Below, one piece after another: positions 31,024-39,927 of a stretch of DNA of 43,253 nt; within the stretch, counting starts at the first letter, position 1, and every line of letters starts with the position of its first letter. The translations under genes were made by a program, and so were the position numbers. The DNA comes from a virus, in IMG/VR virus record IMGVR_UViG_3300017963_000400, positions 1-43,253 of that record; one strand, given 5' to 3'. The notes below the pieces were generated by a model. The model saw nothing but the letters and a program-made list of their open reading frames with translations, ran no database searches and was not told where the DNA came from.

Positions 31024-33440
31024 TGGCCACCCGACGCCGGCGTGTTAGGCACCTTGTAGCCTATCTTCGTGAAGAAGTCGGCCATCACTGCCGTCGTGCC
31101 CTCGAGGTGAGAGACGAACATGGGGAAGGTGCGCGATGATTTCTCCATGAGCTTGGAGAAGGACGCGAGCGGTTTGTCGACGAGATCGGTGAACGCGCGG
31201 TTCGTATTGAGCGTGGTCTGCTCGAGTGTCTGCACCGTGCTAGCCAGACGGCTACCCAGGTCGAGCTGCTGGTTGAGGATACCCGCCTGGCGCTTCATGT
31301 TCGGCGCCAGGGTAGTCACGATGGTCTTGACGTCGGAGACGAGCTTGTCCGGGGTGATCTTGGCCGCCTCTCCGCGTGCAGCCGGGTCCGCCTGGAGGCG
31401 CATCAGTTCCTGCCGCTCTTCGTCGGTCAAGGTGCCACGGTGCCGTTTGTACATGAGCCGCGCCTCTTTGCGCCCGACCGGCATCCCCGCACGACCCATC
31501 GCCCGGTGCAACACCGCCATCCCCTGGTGCGGAGACCCCGCCCCCCTCGTCACCAGACGCACGAACTCGTTAAGCCGCGAGCTGCGCTGCTCACCGGTGA
31601 GCCCCTCGAGCCCCTCGAGGTTCTCCATGGCAGTCCACCACTCCCGCATCCCGCCGCCGCGGAAGCCGCCGAAAGCGCGCATCATGGCGATGTCGACACC
31701 CGACTGCGGCCCGCCCCCGGAGATGCGCTGGGCGGCCGTCACCGCGCCCCTGGCGACCATCACACCGCGCAGCACCCCGAGCCCCATCGACGAGGCTTCC
31801 TTGCCGATCTCAGCGATCGACGTCGGATTGAGCGGCATACCAGTCTGGCGCCACTGCATGAAGCCCTGCGCCATGGTCTGCAAGTAGTCATTCACCTCGG
31901 AGCCCTTGAGCCCCAGGGCGGTGGCCTCGGCCAGCGTCTTGGCGAGGGCCTCGCCGCCGGCGCCGGGCGCGCCCACCTGCATTCCGACCATACCTCCGCG
32001 CCGCTGTGCGCCCAGGAAGGCGCCGATGGTCTGCTCCTGCACCCCGAAGCGTGTCCTGGCCGCCATGCCCACGTCGAGCAGCCCGGCTCCGCGCAGCTCG
32101 GAAAGCGTCCCGCCGCCGGCCTGGACGATGGAGCCGGCGACCTGTAACGCCTCTTGCTCGCTGACGCCCATGAGATCTTTGCCGTAGCGACGGATGTCCC
32201 CCAGGATCGCCCGCTGCCCGGCCTGACGCTGCTTGTTCCGCGCCCTGCGCGCGGCGTTGCGCTGCTCGGCCTTCCGGCGCTCGAAGTTGGCCGTCGTCTC
32301 GACGCCGGCCGCGAAGTCGGCGTCCAACTCAGCCTGGCGCTCTGCGAGCAGCTCTCGTCGAGCAGCCGTGCGCGGCTCGCCCGCGCGCGTCTGGTCGTAC
32401 TTCATCTTCTGTTCGCGGGTGTGCCGCTCGTAGTGGTTCTCGCTCTTCCGACGGCGCTCGACGTCGCGTAGGTTCTGGCGCCGGTCTTCAAGGATCTGCG
32501 CCTCGCGCTTGTTGATCGCCTCGGTCGAGATGTCCCCCAAGCTCGCCTGGGGGCCGGTGCCTCGCGCGGCCGCACGCACGCGGTCGCTCGCGGCCTGGGT
32601 GTTTTCCAGCCTTTCCAGGCCCCCAGTACCCATGACGTCGTAGAGCTGCGGGGCCAGGCCCAGGCGCTGCCGTTGGAGCTGGATCGCGCCCTGGGCGAAG
32701 CCTGCGACGGTCTGGAGCTGCCCGGCGAGGGCCCCGCCTATCATCGGGATGCCGGCCAGTCCCTGGGCCACGCCACCGACACCCTGGAACAGCGACATGC
32801 CCACGCCGGTGGCTCCCGCACGCCCGAGCTGCGCGCCGAAGCCGAATGGTGCACGAGCGCCGCGCCCGACAGCCACACCGGCCGCCTGGCGGACAGCCCC
32901 CGGGCCGCGCTGGAGAAAGGTCGCCCCGGGCACCGCGCCCTGGAGGAAGCCCTGGAGGAAGGCGCCGCGCGCGGCCTCCGCCTCCTGCTTCATCTGGCGG
33001 ACGGCCTCCGCCTCCTTCTTGAAGGCGCGCTCTGCCGTCGACGCCTCGCGCGCCAGACGTCCGTGCTCCCGGTTCAAGTCCTTGAGGGTGCCCTCGAGCA
33101 GCTTGTAGTGCTTGGTCCCCTCGGGGACGCCTTCCATGGCTTTGACGACGCGGTACTGGTCCTGGGCGACATCCTGCATTTCCTTGCGCAGGCCGTCGAG
33201 AGCCTTTCCGAACTCCTTGACGTCGTCGGTGTAGCGCTTCGAGAAGAAGACCGAGCCCGAGATCTTCTGCCCCAGGCGTACGAAGCCGGAGGCCTTCTTC
33301 TCGACCTCAGCGTAGCCACGGGCTTGCTGTTGCAGCACCGCGGTCGTGTCGCGACCCGCCTGGTTGATAGTTCGGGTGACCTCGGAGAAGCCCTTGACCG
33401 AACCCTGGACGATTAGATTGGTTGTGTAGTCACGCGGCAT
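31020..33440 (-). CDS. Tail tape measure protein
   Basis: 806 residues from ATG 33438-33440, behind GAGGGCGTCG and overlapping the chaperone stop; a start at 33452 lacks a Shine-Dalgarno. Helical and Ala/Gln/Arg-rich with long coiled coils (residues about 60-190 and 310-420), a hydrophobic Gly-rich middle (FGFGAQLGRAGATGVGMSLFQGVGG), and a C-terminal helical part. Tape-measure length sets tail length; at about 0.15 nm per residue this suggests a tail near 120 nm. Two dispersed-motif copies lie side by side at 32603-32618. Confidence 0.9.
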   Translation of the reverse strand: MPRDYTTNLIVQGSVKGFSEVTRTINQAGRDTTAVLQQQARGYAEVEKKASGFVRLGQKISGSVFFSKRYTDDVKEFGKALDGLRKEMQDVAQDQYRVVKAMEGVPEGTKHYKLLEGTLKDLNREHGRLAREASTAERAFKKEAEAVRQMKQEAEAARGAFLQGFLQGAVPGATFLQRGPGAVRQAAGVAVGRGARAPFGFGAQLGRAGATGVGMSLFQGVGGVAQGLAGIPMIGGALAGQLQTVAGFAQGAIQLQRQRLGLAPQLYDVMGTGGLERLENTQAASDRVRAAARGTGPQASLGDISTEAINKREAQILEDRRQNLRDVERRRKSENHYERHTREQKMKYDQTRAGEPRTAARRELLAERQAELDADFAAGVETTANFERRKAEQRNAARRARNKQRQAGQRAILGDIRRYGKDLMGVSEQEALQVAGSIVQAGGGTLSELRGAGLLDVGMAARTRFGVQEQTIGAFLGAQRRGGMVGMQVGAPGAGGEALAKTLAEATALGLKGSEVNDYLQTMAQGFMQWRQTGMPLNPTSIAEIGKEASSMGLGVLRGVMVARGAVTAAQRISGGGPQSGVDIAMMRAFGGFRGGGMREWWTAMENLEGLEGLTGEQRSSRLNEFVRLVTRGAGSPHQGMAVLHRAMGRAGMPVGRKEARLMYKRHRGTLTDEERQELMRLQADPAARGEAAKITPDKLVSDVKTIVTTLAPNMKRQAGILNQQLDLGSRLASTVQTLEQTTLNTNRAFTDLVDKPLASFSKLMEKSSRTFPMFVSHLEGTTAVMADFFTKIGYKVPNTPASGGQ
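32603..32618 (-). repeat. Tandem dispersed-motif copies in tape measure gene
   Basis: TTTCCAGCCTTTCCAG on the plus strand; both copies are read as Leu-Glu (GLERLEN). Confidence 0.7.
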
Positions 33441-33777
33441 CGACGCCCTCATTGAAGTCGGGAATGATCCCCATCTCTAGCTCGCGCTCCCACTTGTCGG
33501 CCAGCGCGTCCTCTGCTTCGCCTTCCCCTTCAATGGCGCGGTTGAGGTCCATCAGCTGCTTCAACAGCTCCGCCTGGTCCCCGCACCCGTGCTCGAGGTC
33601 GTCCTCGATCTCCTCCCGGCGCTGGTACATGTCCTCCCACATCTCCTGTAGCAGGTCGGCCTGGGAGCGGTTGACGAACAGCTCGTGGTTCGGCGGTAGC
33701 TTGTACTTCTTCGACCACCACCTCGCCAGGTGCGTCACGCCTTCCTCGACGTTAACCCTCGCCAGTTCCTTCCGCAC
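33430..33777 (-). CDS. Tail assembly chaperone, frameshifted part (GT-like)
   Basis: 115 residues if started at GTG 33775-33777. Acidic and helical (QADLLQEMWEDMYQRREEIEDD, RAIEGEGEAEDALADKWERELEMG). It overlaps the end of the upstream gene by 26 bases in the +1/-2 frame and directly precedes the tape measure gene, the classic place of the frameshift product GT that recruits tail tube onto the tape measure. Probably made mainly as a fusion with the upstream product. A weak independent start cannot be excluded. Confidence 0.75.
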   Translation of the reverse strand: MRKELARVNVEEGVTHLARWWSKKYKLPPNHELFVNRSQADLLQEMWEDMYQRREEIEDDLEHGCGDQAELLKQLMDLNRAIEGEGEAEDALADKWERELEMGIIPDFNEGVDAA

Positions 33778-34264
33778 GCCCCCATCCGAGAAACGTCGCC
33801 TCGTGAGAGAGCACCTCCTTGTACAGCTCCTGCAAGATCGCAGGGTCGTTCAAGTCGCGCAGTTCATTCGCCCACACCGGCCTCTTCACGAGGGAGAAGG
33901 CCATGTGCGAGACCATGAGATTCAGCTCGTCGGTCATCGGGTCCAGACTCTCCGGCGGTAGTGCGCCGTTGAGCCGGGCTCGCATGACGCCAGCCATCTG
34001 GCGCTCCCTGATGCTGAGGATCTTGTTGACGAAGTCGCCGACGTGCCGCCCGCCCCTGGCGTCGGTGAAGTCCATGGTGAAGGCGTATTCCTCTTTGAGC
34101 TTCGGATCGTTGAGGTCGGGTTTCTCCGGGTCGGGCGGCGGTGGGTCCACGGCCTTCTCGACCTCCGCCTTGAGGTCTTCGGTCTTCTCTGGCACCGGCG
34201 CATCGCGCAGGTGCCTGGGCTCGAAACGGTCGACCAGTTCGTCAGGTGATGGTGTCGATGACAT
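33752..34264 (-). CDS. Tail assembly chaperone (G-like)
   Basis: 170 residues from ATG 34262-34264 behind GGGGAGACGC. An acidic, Pro-rich N-terminus (PVPEKTEDLKAEVEKAVDPPPPDPEKPDL) precedes a domain EYAFTMDFTDARGGRHVGDFVNKILSIRERQMAGVMRARLNGALPPESLDPMTDELNLMVSHM, split here as visible helices. Position between tail tube and tape measure, size, and an overlapping downstream frame all fit the G protein of tail assembly chaperone pairs. Confidence 0.78.
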   Translation of the reverse strand: MSSTPSPDELVDRFEPRHLRDAPVPEKTEDLKAEVEKAVDPPPPDPEKPDLNDPKLKEEYAFTMDFTDARGGRHVGDFVNKILSIRERQMAGVMRARLNGALPPESLDPMTDELNLMVSHMAFSLVKRPVWANELRDLNDPAILQELYKEVLSHEATFLGWGRAEGTGEG

Positions 34265-34269
34265 TGCGT

Positions 34270-34411
34270 CTCCCCGTGTTGTTCACGAGAAGATCATGCC
34301 AGCCCAGAGCTAGGGAAGCCAGAGATGAAAGCGGGGCCCCGTCAGCCGGGGGAGACGCCTCGGGGGCCCCTGGAAAGAACGAGACCCCTACGCCAGAAGG
34401 GGACCGACCGA
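34270..34411 (-). terminator. Hairpins between tail tube and chaperone genes
   Basis: A 147-base gap. Reading the minus strand after the tube stop: CCCCT-N8-AGGGG hairpin (34403-34386 region) followed by TCTCGTTCTTT, then GGGGCCCC blocks near 34364-34371 and the palindrome CGGGGCCCCG near 34332-34341 that can pair with each other. This looks like an intrinsic terminator or attenuator that lowers transcription after the highly expressed tube gene. A dispersed-motif copy lies between (34370-34376). Confidence 0.55.
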
Positions 34412-34864
34412 CTACGAGATCTCGCTCTCGTCCTTGAGCCTGATGGCGTTGAAAGTCACATCCTTGCCCACGACGCCTCGCGCGTCGACGCTGTAGTTCT
34501 GCGATGCGACCTTGACCTGCTCGAGGGTAGCCACCACGTTGCCGGTCTTACTGTCCTCGATCGTCGCTTGCAGCTCGCCGCTGGTGAGGATGTTCGTGAG
34601 GTGCTCTTCCGTGCTCTGCCCCAGGCTGGGGAACCAGCCCTTCGACTTGAACGTCTCGCCCACGATGCGGAACAGCGACGCCGTGAAGGTGACGCGGTAC
34701 GCGATCGGGACGTGCTCGGACACCTCGATGTTGTCCAGCTCTTCAATGGGCTGATACTCGATCTCCTCACCGACGGTGACGTTGCGAGCGAAGCCCACCT
34801 TCTCGCTGTTGATCGAGAAGCGCGCCCGCGCGCCAGTGAAGACTCTACCTTTCTGTCCTGCCAC
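34412..34864 (-). CDS. Tail tube protein
   Basis: 150 residues, GTG start 34862-34864 behind AGGGAGGCCACC. A beta-rich protein with RVFTGARARFSINSEKVGFARNVTVGEEIEYQPIEELDN at its N-terminus, the layout of myovirus tail tube subunits, and a strand-rich C-terminus. It follows the sheath gene, the standard order for contractile tails. It polymerises as the inner tube through which DNA passes. Confidence 0.85.
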   Translation of the reverse strand: MAGQKGRVFTGARARFSINSEKVGFARNVTVGEEIEYQPIEELDNIEVSEHVPIAYRVTFTASLFRIVGETFKSKGWFPSLGQSTEEHLTNILTSGELQATIEDSKTGNVVATLEQVKVASQNYSVDARGVVGKDVTFNAIRLKDESEIS

Positions 34865-34883
34865 GGTGGCCTCCCTTCACCCG

Positions 34884-37193
34884 CTACGCAGCGCTCTGGC
34901 GGATGGTGATCAGGTGGATGGTGATGGGGACGAAGTTAATCGGGACCGCGGGCGCGACCTGGACACTCATTTCGAGAGTGTCGACGATCAACTCGATGTT
35001 GAGCGCCTGGTGCGCGACCATAGCCTCCTCGTCGATCAACAGCCCCAGCTTGTTGATCGCGGCCGACTTGCCGGCGTTCACCGTCCCGGCAAAGCCCTTT
35101 TTCCCGACGACGATCTGCATCGCCTGGCGGAACTCATAGCTGATGAAATTCGAAGCCTCGTTGACTGAGGCCTCCGTGAACGCCACATTGGAAGACGACA
35201 GGTGCGTCGTGACGTTGCGAACGACACGGCGGCCGACGCCGTCGACGGCCTCCATGAAGCAGCAGCCGCCGGCGATCATCTCTTCGGCGTCGTCGATGGG
35301 GTTCCACGTCGCGTGCTGCCGCAGCGCGAGCACGTTGGCGTACTTGCTCGTCAGCGACGTGCCGACGGACGAGCCCGCCTGCATCCCGGCGATGACCGCC
35401 GCATGGAACGGGGGCAGGAACTCAGAGCGCTCACCCGCGCTGTCGAAGCGCTCGACCGCCTGACCGACGAGGCGCGCGTGCCGCGTGTTGAGGTCGACGA
35501 CCTGCGCCTTGTATTCGTCCTTCGTCGGGACGTCGGTGAGACCGGCGTTGAGGGCGCCGGCGACGAAGTCGCGCTCGCTGCGCCCCAGGCCGCCCATGTA
35601 CGCGCAGTGCGCGTCGCACATCGCGTGGACCGCCGGGTCGCCGGTGAGCGGCACGACGGTGTTGACCCGCACCTGCTTGAGCAGATTGAGCGCGTCCTGC
35701 CAGTGCTGCGACGTGGTGGTGCCCTCGCCGCCGCCGGTCAGGAAGATGGGCGCGACCGTGTTGCTGGGCGCGCCGCCGCTGGCGCCGGTGGCCGCGGCCG
35801 CCGTGACGTACTGGCTGTTCTGGTTGATCCAGTCGATCACCGCCCAGAGGTCGGCGGTGAAGCCCGGGTCGGCCGGGTTGAGCACGCTCACCGCCGAGAC
35901 CATGACGTCGAGATCGCTCATGGCGAAGCTGGTGAGGCCGGTGGCCACCGTCAGCGTGAAGCCGTAGTCGCTCCCGCCGTAAGTCTCCTTCTTGGCGTTG
36001 AAGTAGTCGGCCGCCTTCTGGATCGTGGTCTGGGTGGTGCCGACGCTCTCTGCCGCCTCTGCGGAGAAGGTGAGCGTCCGCGCCGCCTCGACGTCGCCGA
36101 GCAGCATAACGGTGATGGCGGAGTAGTCGCCGACCGTCTGCACGCCGGTAGCGCCATTGAGCTGCACCCGCTCGCGCTGCACCGCGCCCGAAGCACTGAG
36201 CCCCTGAATGATCACGTCCTTGGTGGTCGCGCCGTCGGCGACGAAGTCGAGCTTGCCGGCGTTGACGAACATCGCCACGCCCTCGACGAGCCCCTGGGTC
36301 AGGGTCGCCGGCGCCAGGGCGCAGACCGCAGCGCCGCCGCCGTCCGCCTGGACGGTGACGGTGCCGACCGAGGCCGCGCTCTTGCGCGCACCCAGCACCT
36401 TGGTGAAGGTGCCGGAGAAGTCCACGGCCGTGAGCCCGGTCAGGGTCACCTTGCTGTAGAGCACGTTGCTGGACCCGTCGAGGCCCCAGACCTCGACCTC
36501 CTGGGTGGTGTCGCCGGCGTCGGAGCTGACCACCTCGAGCGCGGTGGCCGCGCCCGGCTGGGTCATGTCGGCGTCGAGGCCGCCCTCGTCGCGGGTGCCG
36601 TTGCACTCGACGCTGCCACCCGAGAGCACCTGGCCGGTCATCGCGTCCCAGCTCTTGGCGTGGGCCACGTAGGTCAGGTTGAAGATGTCGTCGCCGCCGA
36701 TGTTGTCCTCGCTCTCGACGTCATCCTCGAAAGTGATCGTGATCAGCTTGCCCTGGGTGGTGCCGTCGGCGATGCTGATGTTGATCTGCGACGTGAACTC
36801 GCCGTAGTCGGCGCTGGTCACGTCCATCGCGTCGCCCTGGGCGTTGGCGAAGCTCGCGGCCGACTGGGTCGCCGGGTTCACCTTCATGGCGATGACCTCG
36901 GCAGCGCCCGCGGGCACGTCGACGTCCTTGCCCGGCTCGAAGAGCATCCCGCCGACCTCGCGCAGGTCGCCCGAGCGGAAGGTCTTGCGCATCGCCTCCG
37001 GCTTGTAGAAGCGAAGGAGATCCTTCACCTCCGTGATGGCCGACACCGGGCGCCCGCCCTCGGCGGTGCCCAGCACAGCGACGACGCCCGTTGCGCCCAG
37101 CGCGACCCCCTCGAGCCCAGAGGCATCGGTCTCGCTGTAGACTCCGGGGCGCCTGATGACTTTCCCGAGGAAGAAGATCGAAGATGCTGTCAT
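34884..37193 (-). CDS. Contractile tail sheath protein
   Basis: 769 residues from ATG behind AGGAGACCGC. N-terminal RRPGVYSETDASGLEGVALGATGVVAVLGTAEGG is the typical sheath start; the C-terminal 250 residues (LVGQAVERFDSAGERSEFLPPFHAAVIAGMQAG, DEASNFISYEFRQ region, GKSAAINKLGLLIDEEAMVAH) carry the conserved sheath core. It is much longer than common sheaths (about 400-660); residues about 190-380 form Thr/Gly/Val-rich beta domains inserted in the core, probably exposed on the virion surface. Contraction drives tube penetration. Confidence 0.92.
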   Translation of the reverse strand: MTASSIFFLGKVIRRPGVYSETDASGLEGVALGATGVVAVLGTAEGGRPVSAITEVKDLLRFYKPEAMRKTFRSGDLREVGGMLFEPGKDVDVPAGAAEVIAMKVNPATQSAASFANAQGDAMDVTSADYGEFTSQINISIADGTTQGKLITITFEDDVESEDNIGGDDIFNLTYVAHAKSWDAMTGQVLSGGSVECNGTRDEGGLDADMTQPGAATALEVVSSDAGDTTQEVEVWGLDGSSNVLYSKVTLTGLTAVDFSGTFTKVLGARKSAASVGTVTVQADGGGAAVCALAPATLTQGLVEGVAMFVNAGKLDFVADGATTKDVIIQGLSASGAVQRERVQLNGATGVQTVGDYSAITVMLLGDVEAARTLTFSAEAAESVGTTQTTIQKAADYFNAKKETYGGSDYGFTLTVATGLTSFAMSDLDVMVSAVSVLNPADPGFTADLWAVIDWINQNSQYVTAAAATGASGGAPSNTVAPIFLTGGGEGTTTSQHWQDALNLLKQVRVNTVVPLTGDPAVHAMCDAHCAYMGGLGRSERDFVAGALNAGLTDVPTKDEYKAQVVDLNTRHARLVGQAVERFDSAGERSEFLPPFHAAVIAGMQAGSSVGTSLTSKYANVLALRQHATWNPIDDAEEMIAGGCCFMEAVDGVGRRVVRNVTTHLSSSNVAFTEASVNEASNFISYEFRQAMQIVVGKKGFAGTVNAGKSAAINKLGLLIDEEAMVAHQALNIELIVDTLEMSVQVAPAVPINFVPITIHLITIRQSAA

Positions 37194-37208
37194 GGTTGCG
37201 GTCTCCTC

Positions 37209-37589
37209 TTAGACGGTCGGCCGATTGCGGAAGGCCTCGAGAGCCTCGCGCCACTCGGGGATCGTCATCCGTCCCAGGTTGTTCTTGATGGCGTACCGAA
37301 CGAAGCCGGCCAGCTGGTCGGGCTTGATGCCCGAGCTGATCGCCCAGACCCGAAGGTCGACACGCGGGAGCACGCGCTCGGGCGAAGGCGCCGGCGCGGG
37401 CGGTGGAGCTGACTTGGGCTCTGGAGGGGGAGGCAGAGTCTCGTCCGGCGGGGGCGGGAAGTCGTCGTCGCCAAAGCTGGCGCGGAAGCTCTTGCCGCCC
37501 TCCGGAGTTTCCAGCCTATCGTCGGCTGGTGTGGTCGACTCTCCGGCCTTCTTCTCGGCCGGCTTGCTGCGAGATCGCCTTGTCGCCAT
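37209..37589 (-). CDS. Small protein with Pro-rich linker
   Basis: 126 residues from ATG behind GGGGTAGCGC. A basic N-terminus (ATRRSRSKPAEKKAG), a Pro-rich centre (PPPPDETLPPPPEPKSAPPPAPAP) and a 50-residue helical C-terminal domain (VDLRVWAISSGIKPDQLAGFVRYAIKNN...PEWREALEAF). The domain-with-linker layout at this site, next to sheath, suggests a virion or assembly protein. Not recognised. It contains a dispersed-motif copy at 37508-37514. Confidence 0.72.
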   Translation of the reverse strand: MATRRSRSKPAEKKAGESTTPADDRLETPEGGKSFRASFGDDDFPPPPDETLPPPPEPKSAPPPAPAPSPERVLPRVDLRVWAISSGIKPDQLAGFVRYAIKNNLGRMTIPEWREALEAFRNRPTV

Positions 37590-37592
37590 GCG

Positions 37593-38267
37593 CTACCCCT
37601 CGTCGTCACCCAGTGTGTACGGGGTCACCAATGTCTGGACTCCGCCAACATCGCTCGGACTGCCGCTGCTGTCAATGTGAATGCCCGAGACCTTGAAGGC
37701 CTTGCCCAGGCGGCTGTCGTGGTCGATGCGGCAGAACTCGGAGCCCGCTTTCACCGTGATTTGACGAAGGAAAAGGTGCTCGGGCAAGTAGCGCGGGTCG
37801 GGCGCCAGGTCCCCGCCGGAATAGGTCACCTGGGTGATTCCAGCCTCTTCGTGGTTGACGAAGTAGCGCCTGGCCAGGAGCAGCACATACTTCGCGTAGT
37901 CGTACATGTACGTCGTCACGTCGGGGTGCTCGCTGTAGCAGAGCACCTGATACGTGTGGCCCCAGATCGACTCGTAGACGTCTGCGCCCAGGTCTTCGCC
38001 CTCGTCGACCATGTCGGCGTCGTCGCCCAGCATCAGCTCGTCCTCGCTCTCGTCGGCGATGACGACGGCGAAGAGGGGGAAGTCGCTATCGCGGCGCGCG
38101 TAGCCGTGGATGACCTCTACCGGCGTCGAGAACAGCTCCCTGATGGCCGTCACCTCCGCGGCGCCGTACAGGAGCTGCTCGGAGAACAGCTCGTCGAGAA
38201 TGGCTGGATCGTCGACCGCAGCCTGCATTCCAGACTTTAGAGACGCGTAGATCAAACGCTGCAACAT
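37593..38267 (-). CDS. Tail completion/terminator-like protein
   Basis: 224 residues from ATG behind GGGAGTGACCG. Mixed alpha/beta with an acidic loop (DESEDELMLGDDADMVDEGEDLG), then SIWGHTYQVLCYSEHPDVTTYMYDYAKYVLLLARRYF, reminiscent of tail-terminator or completion proteins located just upstream of sheath genes. Assignment rests mostly on synteny. Confidence 0.68.
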   Translation of the reverse strand: MLQRLIYASLKSGMQAAVDDPAILDELFSEQLLYGAAEVTAIRELFSTPVEVIHGYARRDSDFPLFAVVIADESEDELMLGDDADMVDEGEDLGADVYESIWGHTYQVLCYSEHPDVTTYMYDYAKYVLLLARRYFVNHEEAGITQVTYSGGDLAPDPRYLPEHLFLRQITVKAGSEFCRIDHDSRLGKAFKVSGIHIDSSGSPSDVGGVQTLVTPYTLGDDEG

Positions 38268-38270
38268 CGG

Positions 38271-39119
38271 TCACTCCCTCTCGACGTAGCTCTGGAGAGC
38301 CATGCCGACCAACCGCTGCATGTGTCCAGACACTTCCTTGGCCAGGTGCCGGCCGTCCGTCGGACGCCGTATCCATTTGTCGTCGACGGCCGTGGAGATA
38401 GTCCGGAAAGTCGTGTACTGCGAGCCGTAGGCCTTCTTGTACTGCTTCCCACCCCGCAGCATGTCGGCGTAGATATCGGTGGTGTGGGGCGCCACAGTGA
38501 CCGCCCGGCCGGCGCGATCTTGGATGGTCTCGTGCCCAGCTCGGAGCAACGGGGCGAAACCGCTTTCCAGCCTTTCCCCGGGCTCACCGAGATCGAAGTC
38601 CCTGGGCACTAGCCTCTTCGCCCTGGCGTGCACTGCCTTGCCGATCTCCGCGGCCGCGTCGCTGCCGTAACGGCGCCCGTAGGCCTCTCCCATGCGTGTG
38701 GCGATGGTGCCAGCCGACCCGGGGGTCTGGTGCCGGAAGGGGATCGAGCGGTAGAGGTGCTGGCCGTCGGCGGTCCTGTGCTTGCCCGACTGGCCGCGCG
38801 GCACTTCGGGCACACCAGGCCCCAGGAGCGTGTCGTGCATCCGGGTGAGGTCCCGGCCGTTCTCGAGGACGTCGGCGAGCTGGCCGACGAGAGAGAGCGT
38901 GCCCACGCTGTTGCGCACCGACGGCTTCTGTATGCTCGAGATGTAGTCGAGCGCGGTAGTGCGGAAGGACTGGCCGGCGAGCTGTATCCACTTCGCTCGA
39001 GCGCCCTCGAGCGCGTCGAGGATGATCCCGTCGAGAATGCGCTGTGCAGCGCCCACGCTGATGACGGAAAGCAGCTCGGGCGGCACCAGCTCTTCGAGCT
39101 TGGTGATGACGACGGTCAC
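38271..39119 (-). CDS. Neck/minor tail protein
   Basis: 282 residues from GTG 39117-39119 overlapping the previous stop as GTGA; longer frames upstream are shadows. Helical N-terminus (LEELVPPELLSVISVGAAQRILDGIILDALEGARAKW, with KPSVRNSVGTLSLVGQLADVLENG) and a basic C-terminal half. The theme resembles the HK97-gp10/virion morphogenesis type of neck proteins. Contains dispersed-motif relatives at 38398-38409 and 38564-38570. Exact role not certain. Confidence 0.68.
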   Translation of the reverse strand: MTVVITKLEELVPPELLSVISVGAAQRILDGIILDALEGARAKWIQLAGQSFRTTALDYISSIQKPSVRNSVGTLSLVGQLADVLENGRDLTRMHDTLLGPGVPEVPRGQSGKHRTADGQHLYRSIPFRHQTPGSAGTIATRMGEAYGRRYGSDAAAEIGKAVHARAKRLVPRDFDLGEPGERLESGFAPLLRAGHETIQDRAGRAVTVAPHTTDIYADMLRGGKQYKKAYGSQYTTFRTISTAVDDKWIRRPTDGRHLAKEVSGHMQRLVGMALQSYVERE

Positions 39120-39925
39120 AGCAGGAAGTCGAGACTCAGGCTCGCGTGGATGGGCAGAGCCACGATGTTGCCCCGCGGTGTCTGAGGGTTCGCGACCTTC
39201 TTCTTCACGTAGGTGGTGCGCGACACGTGCGGGTGGTTGACGACGAGATAGCGGGGATGGAACAGGTAGTGCACGACGAGCCGCGTGCCGGCCGCCGGCG
39301 AGCGCCCTTCCCGCCACTTGAGCAGCCCGGCGTCGAGGTAGTAGTCCGCGTCGGGCTGATAGATGGTGTCGACGGAGCGCACGAGGTTCACGCCCGTCAT
39401 GCGGTAGCGCGCGCGTATCTCCGCCTGGGCCTCGAGCTGCTCGGCGAAGACAAGCTCGCTGTCGAGGTCGATCAGCTGGTCGTAGTAGCCGAGCTTGTTC
39501 TGCGGCCGCACCGTGCAATTCATCTTGCCGTCGACCCAGCGCCCCACCTGGGTGACCGGGTCCTCACTCGCTTCGATGCCGGTGACGACGCCGCGGATGA
39601 CGACGGAGTCATCGTCGGCGATGATCGCCTTCTGCGTGTCCGTCAGCTCGCCGACCTCGGTGGCGTCGTAGGTGCCTGGGCCGAAGTAGAGGTACCCGAC
39701 GCCACGGCACAGCTCGCAGTTGGGATCCCACTGCTGCGTCTGGTTGTTCACGGGCTCGCAGGGGCACTGGCTGGCGCGTGCCCAGGCCAGGCGGTAGCCC
39801 TTCTGCTCGATCGCGACCTCGAACTTCTCGGGCTTGAAGTCGACGCGCGGGCGGTCCTTTTGGCCGGTTGGCAGGCCGATGGTGCCCCACTCGGGACGAA
39901 TGTCTGGAATTTCGGTAACCGCCAT
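39116..39925 (-). CDS. Neck protein with Cys cluster
   Basis: 269 residues. SQCPCEP, then 11 residues later DPNCELCRGVGYLYFGPGTY gives a four-Cys zinc-knuckle-like motif (CPC ... CxxC-x-G-x-G) near residues 54-78, found in a group of phage head-tail proteins. The rest is beta-rich. It starts 2 bases after the connector gene stop. A structural role at the head-tail junction is inferred from context. Confidence 0.7.
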   Translation of the reverse strand: MAVTEIPDIRPEWGTIGLPTGQKDRPRVDFKPEKFEVAIEQKGYRLAWARASQCPCEPVNNQTQQWDPNCELCRGVGYLYFGPGTYDATEVGELTDTQKAIIADDDSVVIRGVVTGIEASEDPVTQVGRWVDGKMNCTVRPQNKLGYYDQLIDLDSELVFAEQLEAQAEIRARYRMTGVNLVRSVDTIYQPDADYYLDAGLLKWREGRSPAAGTRLVVHYLFHPRYLVVNHPHVSRTTYVKKKVANPQTPRGNIVALPIHASLSLDFLL

Positions 39926-39927
39926 AA

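Noticed and set aside
35202-37412. Long plus-strand frame of 736 codons opposite the sheath gene
   Set aside because: It mirrors the sheath gene; the product is His/Arg/Glu/Val-rich shadow sequence caused by GC-rich third positions, with no domain sense.
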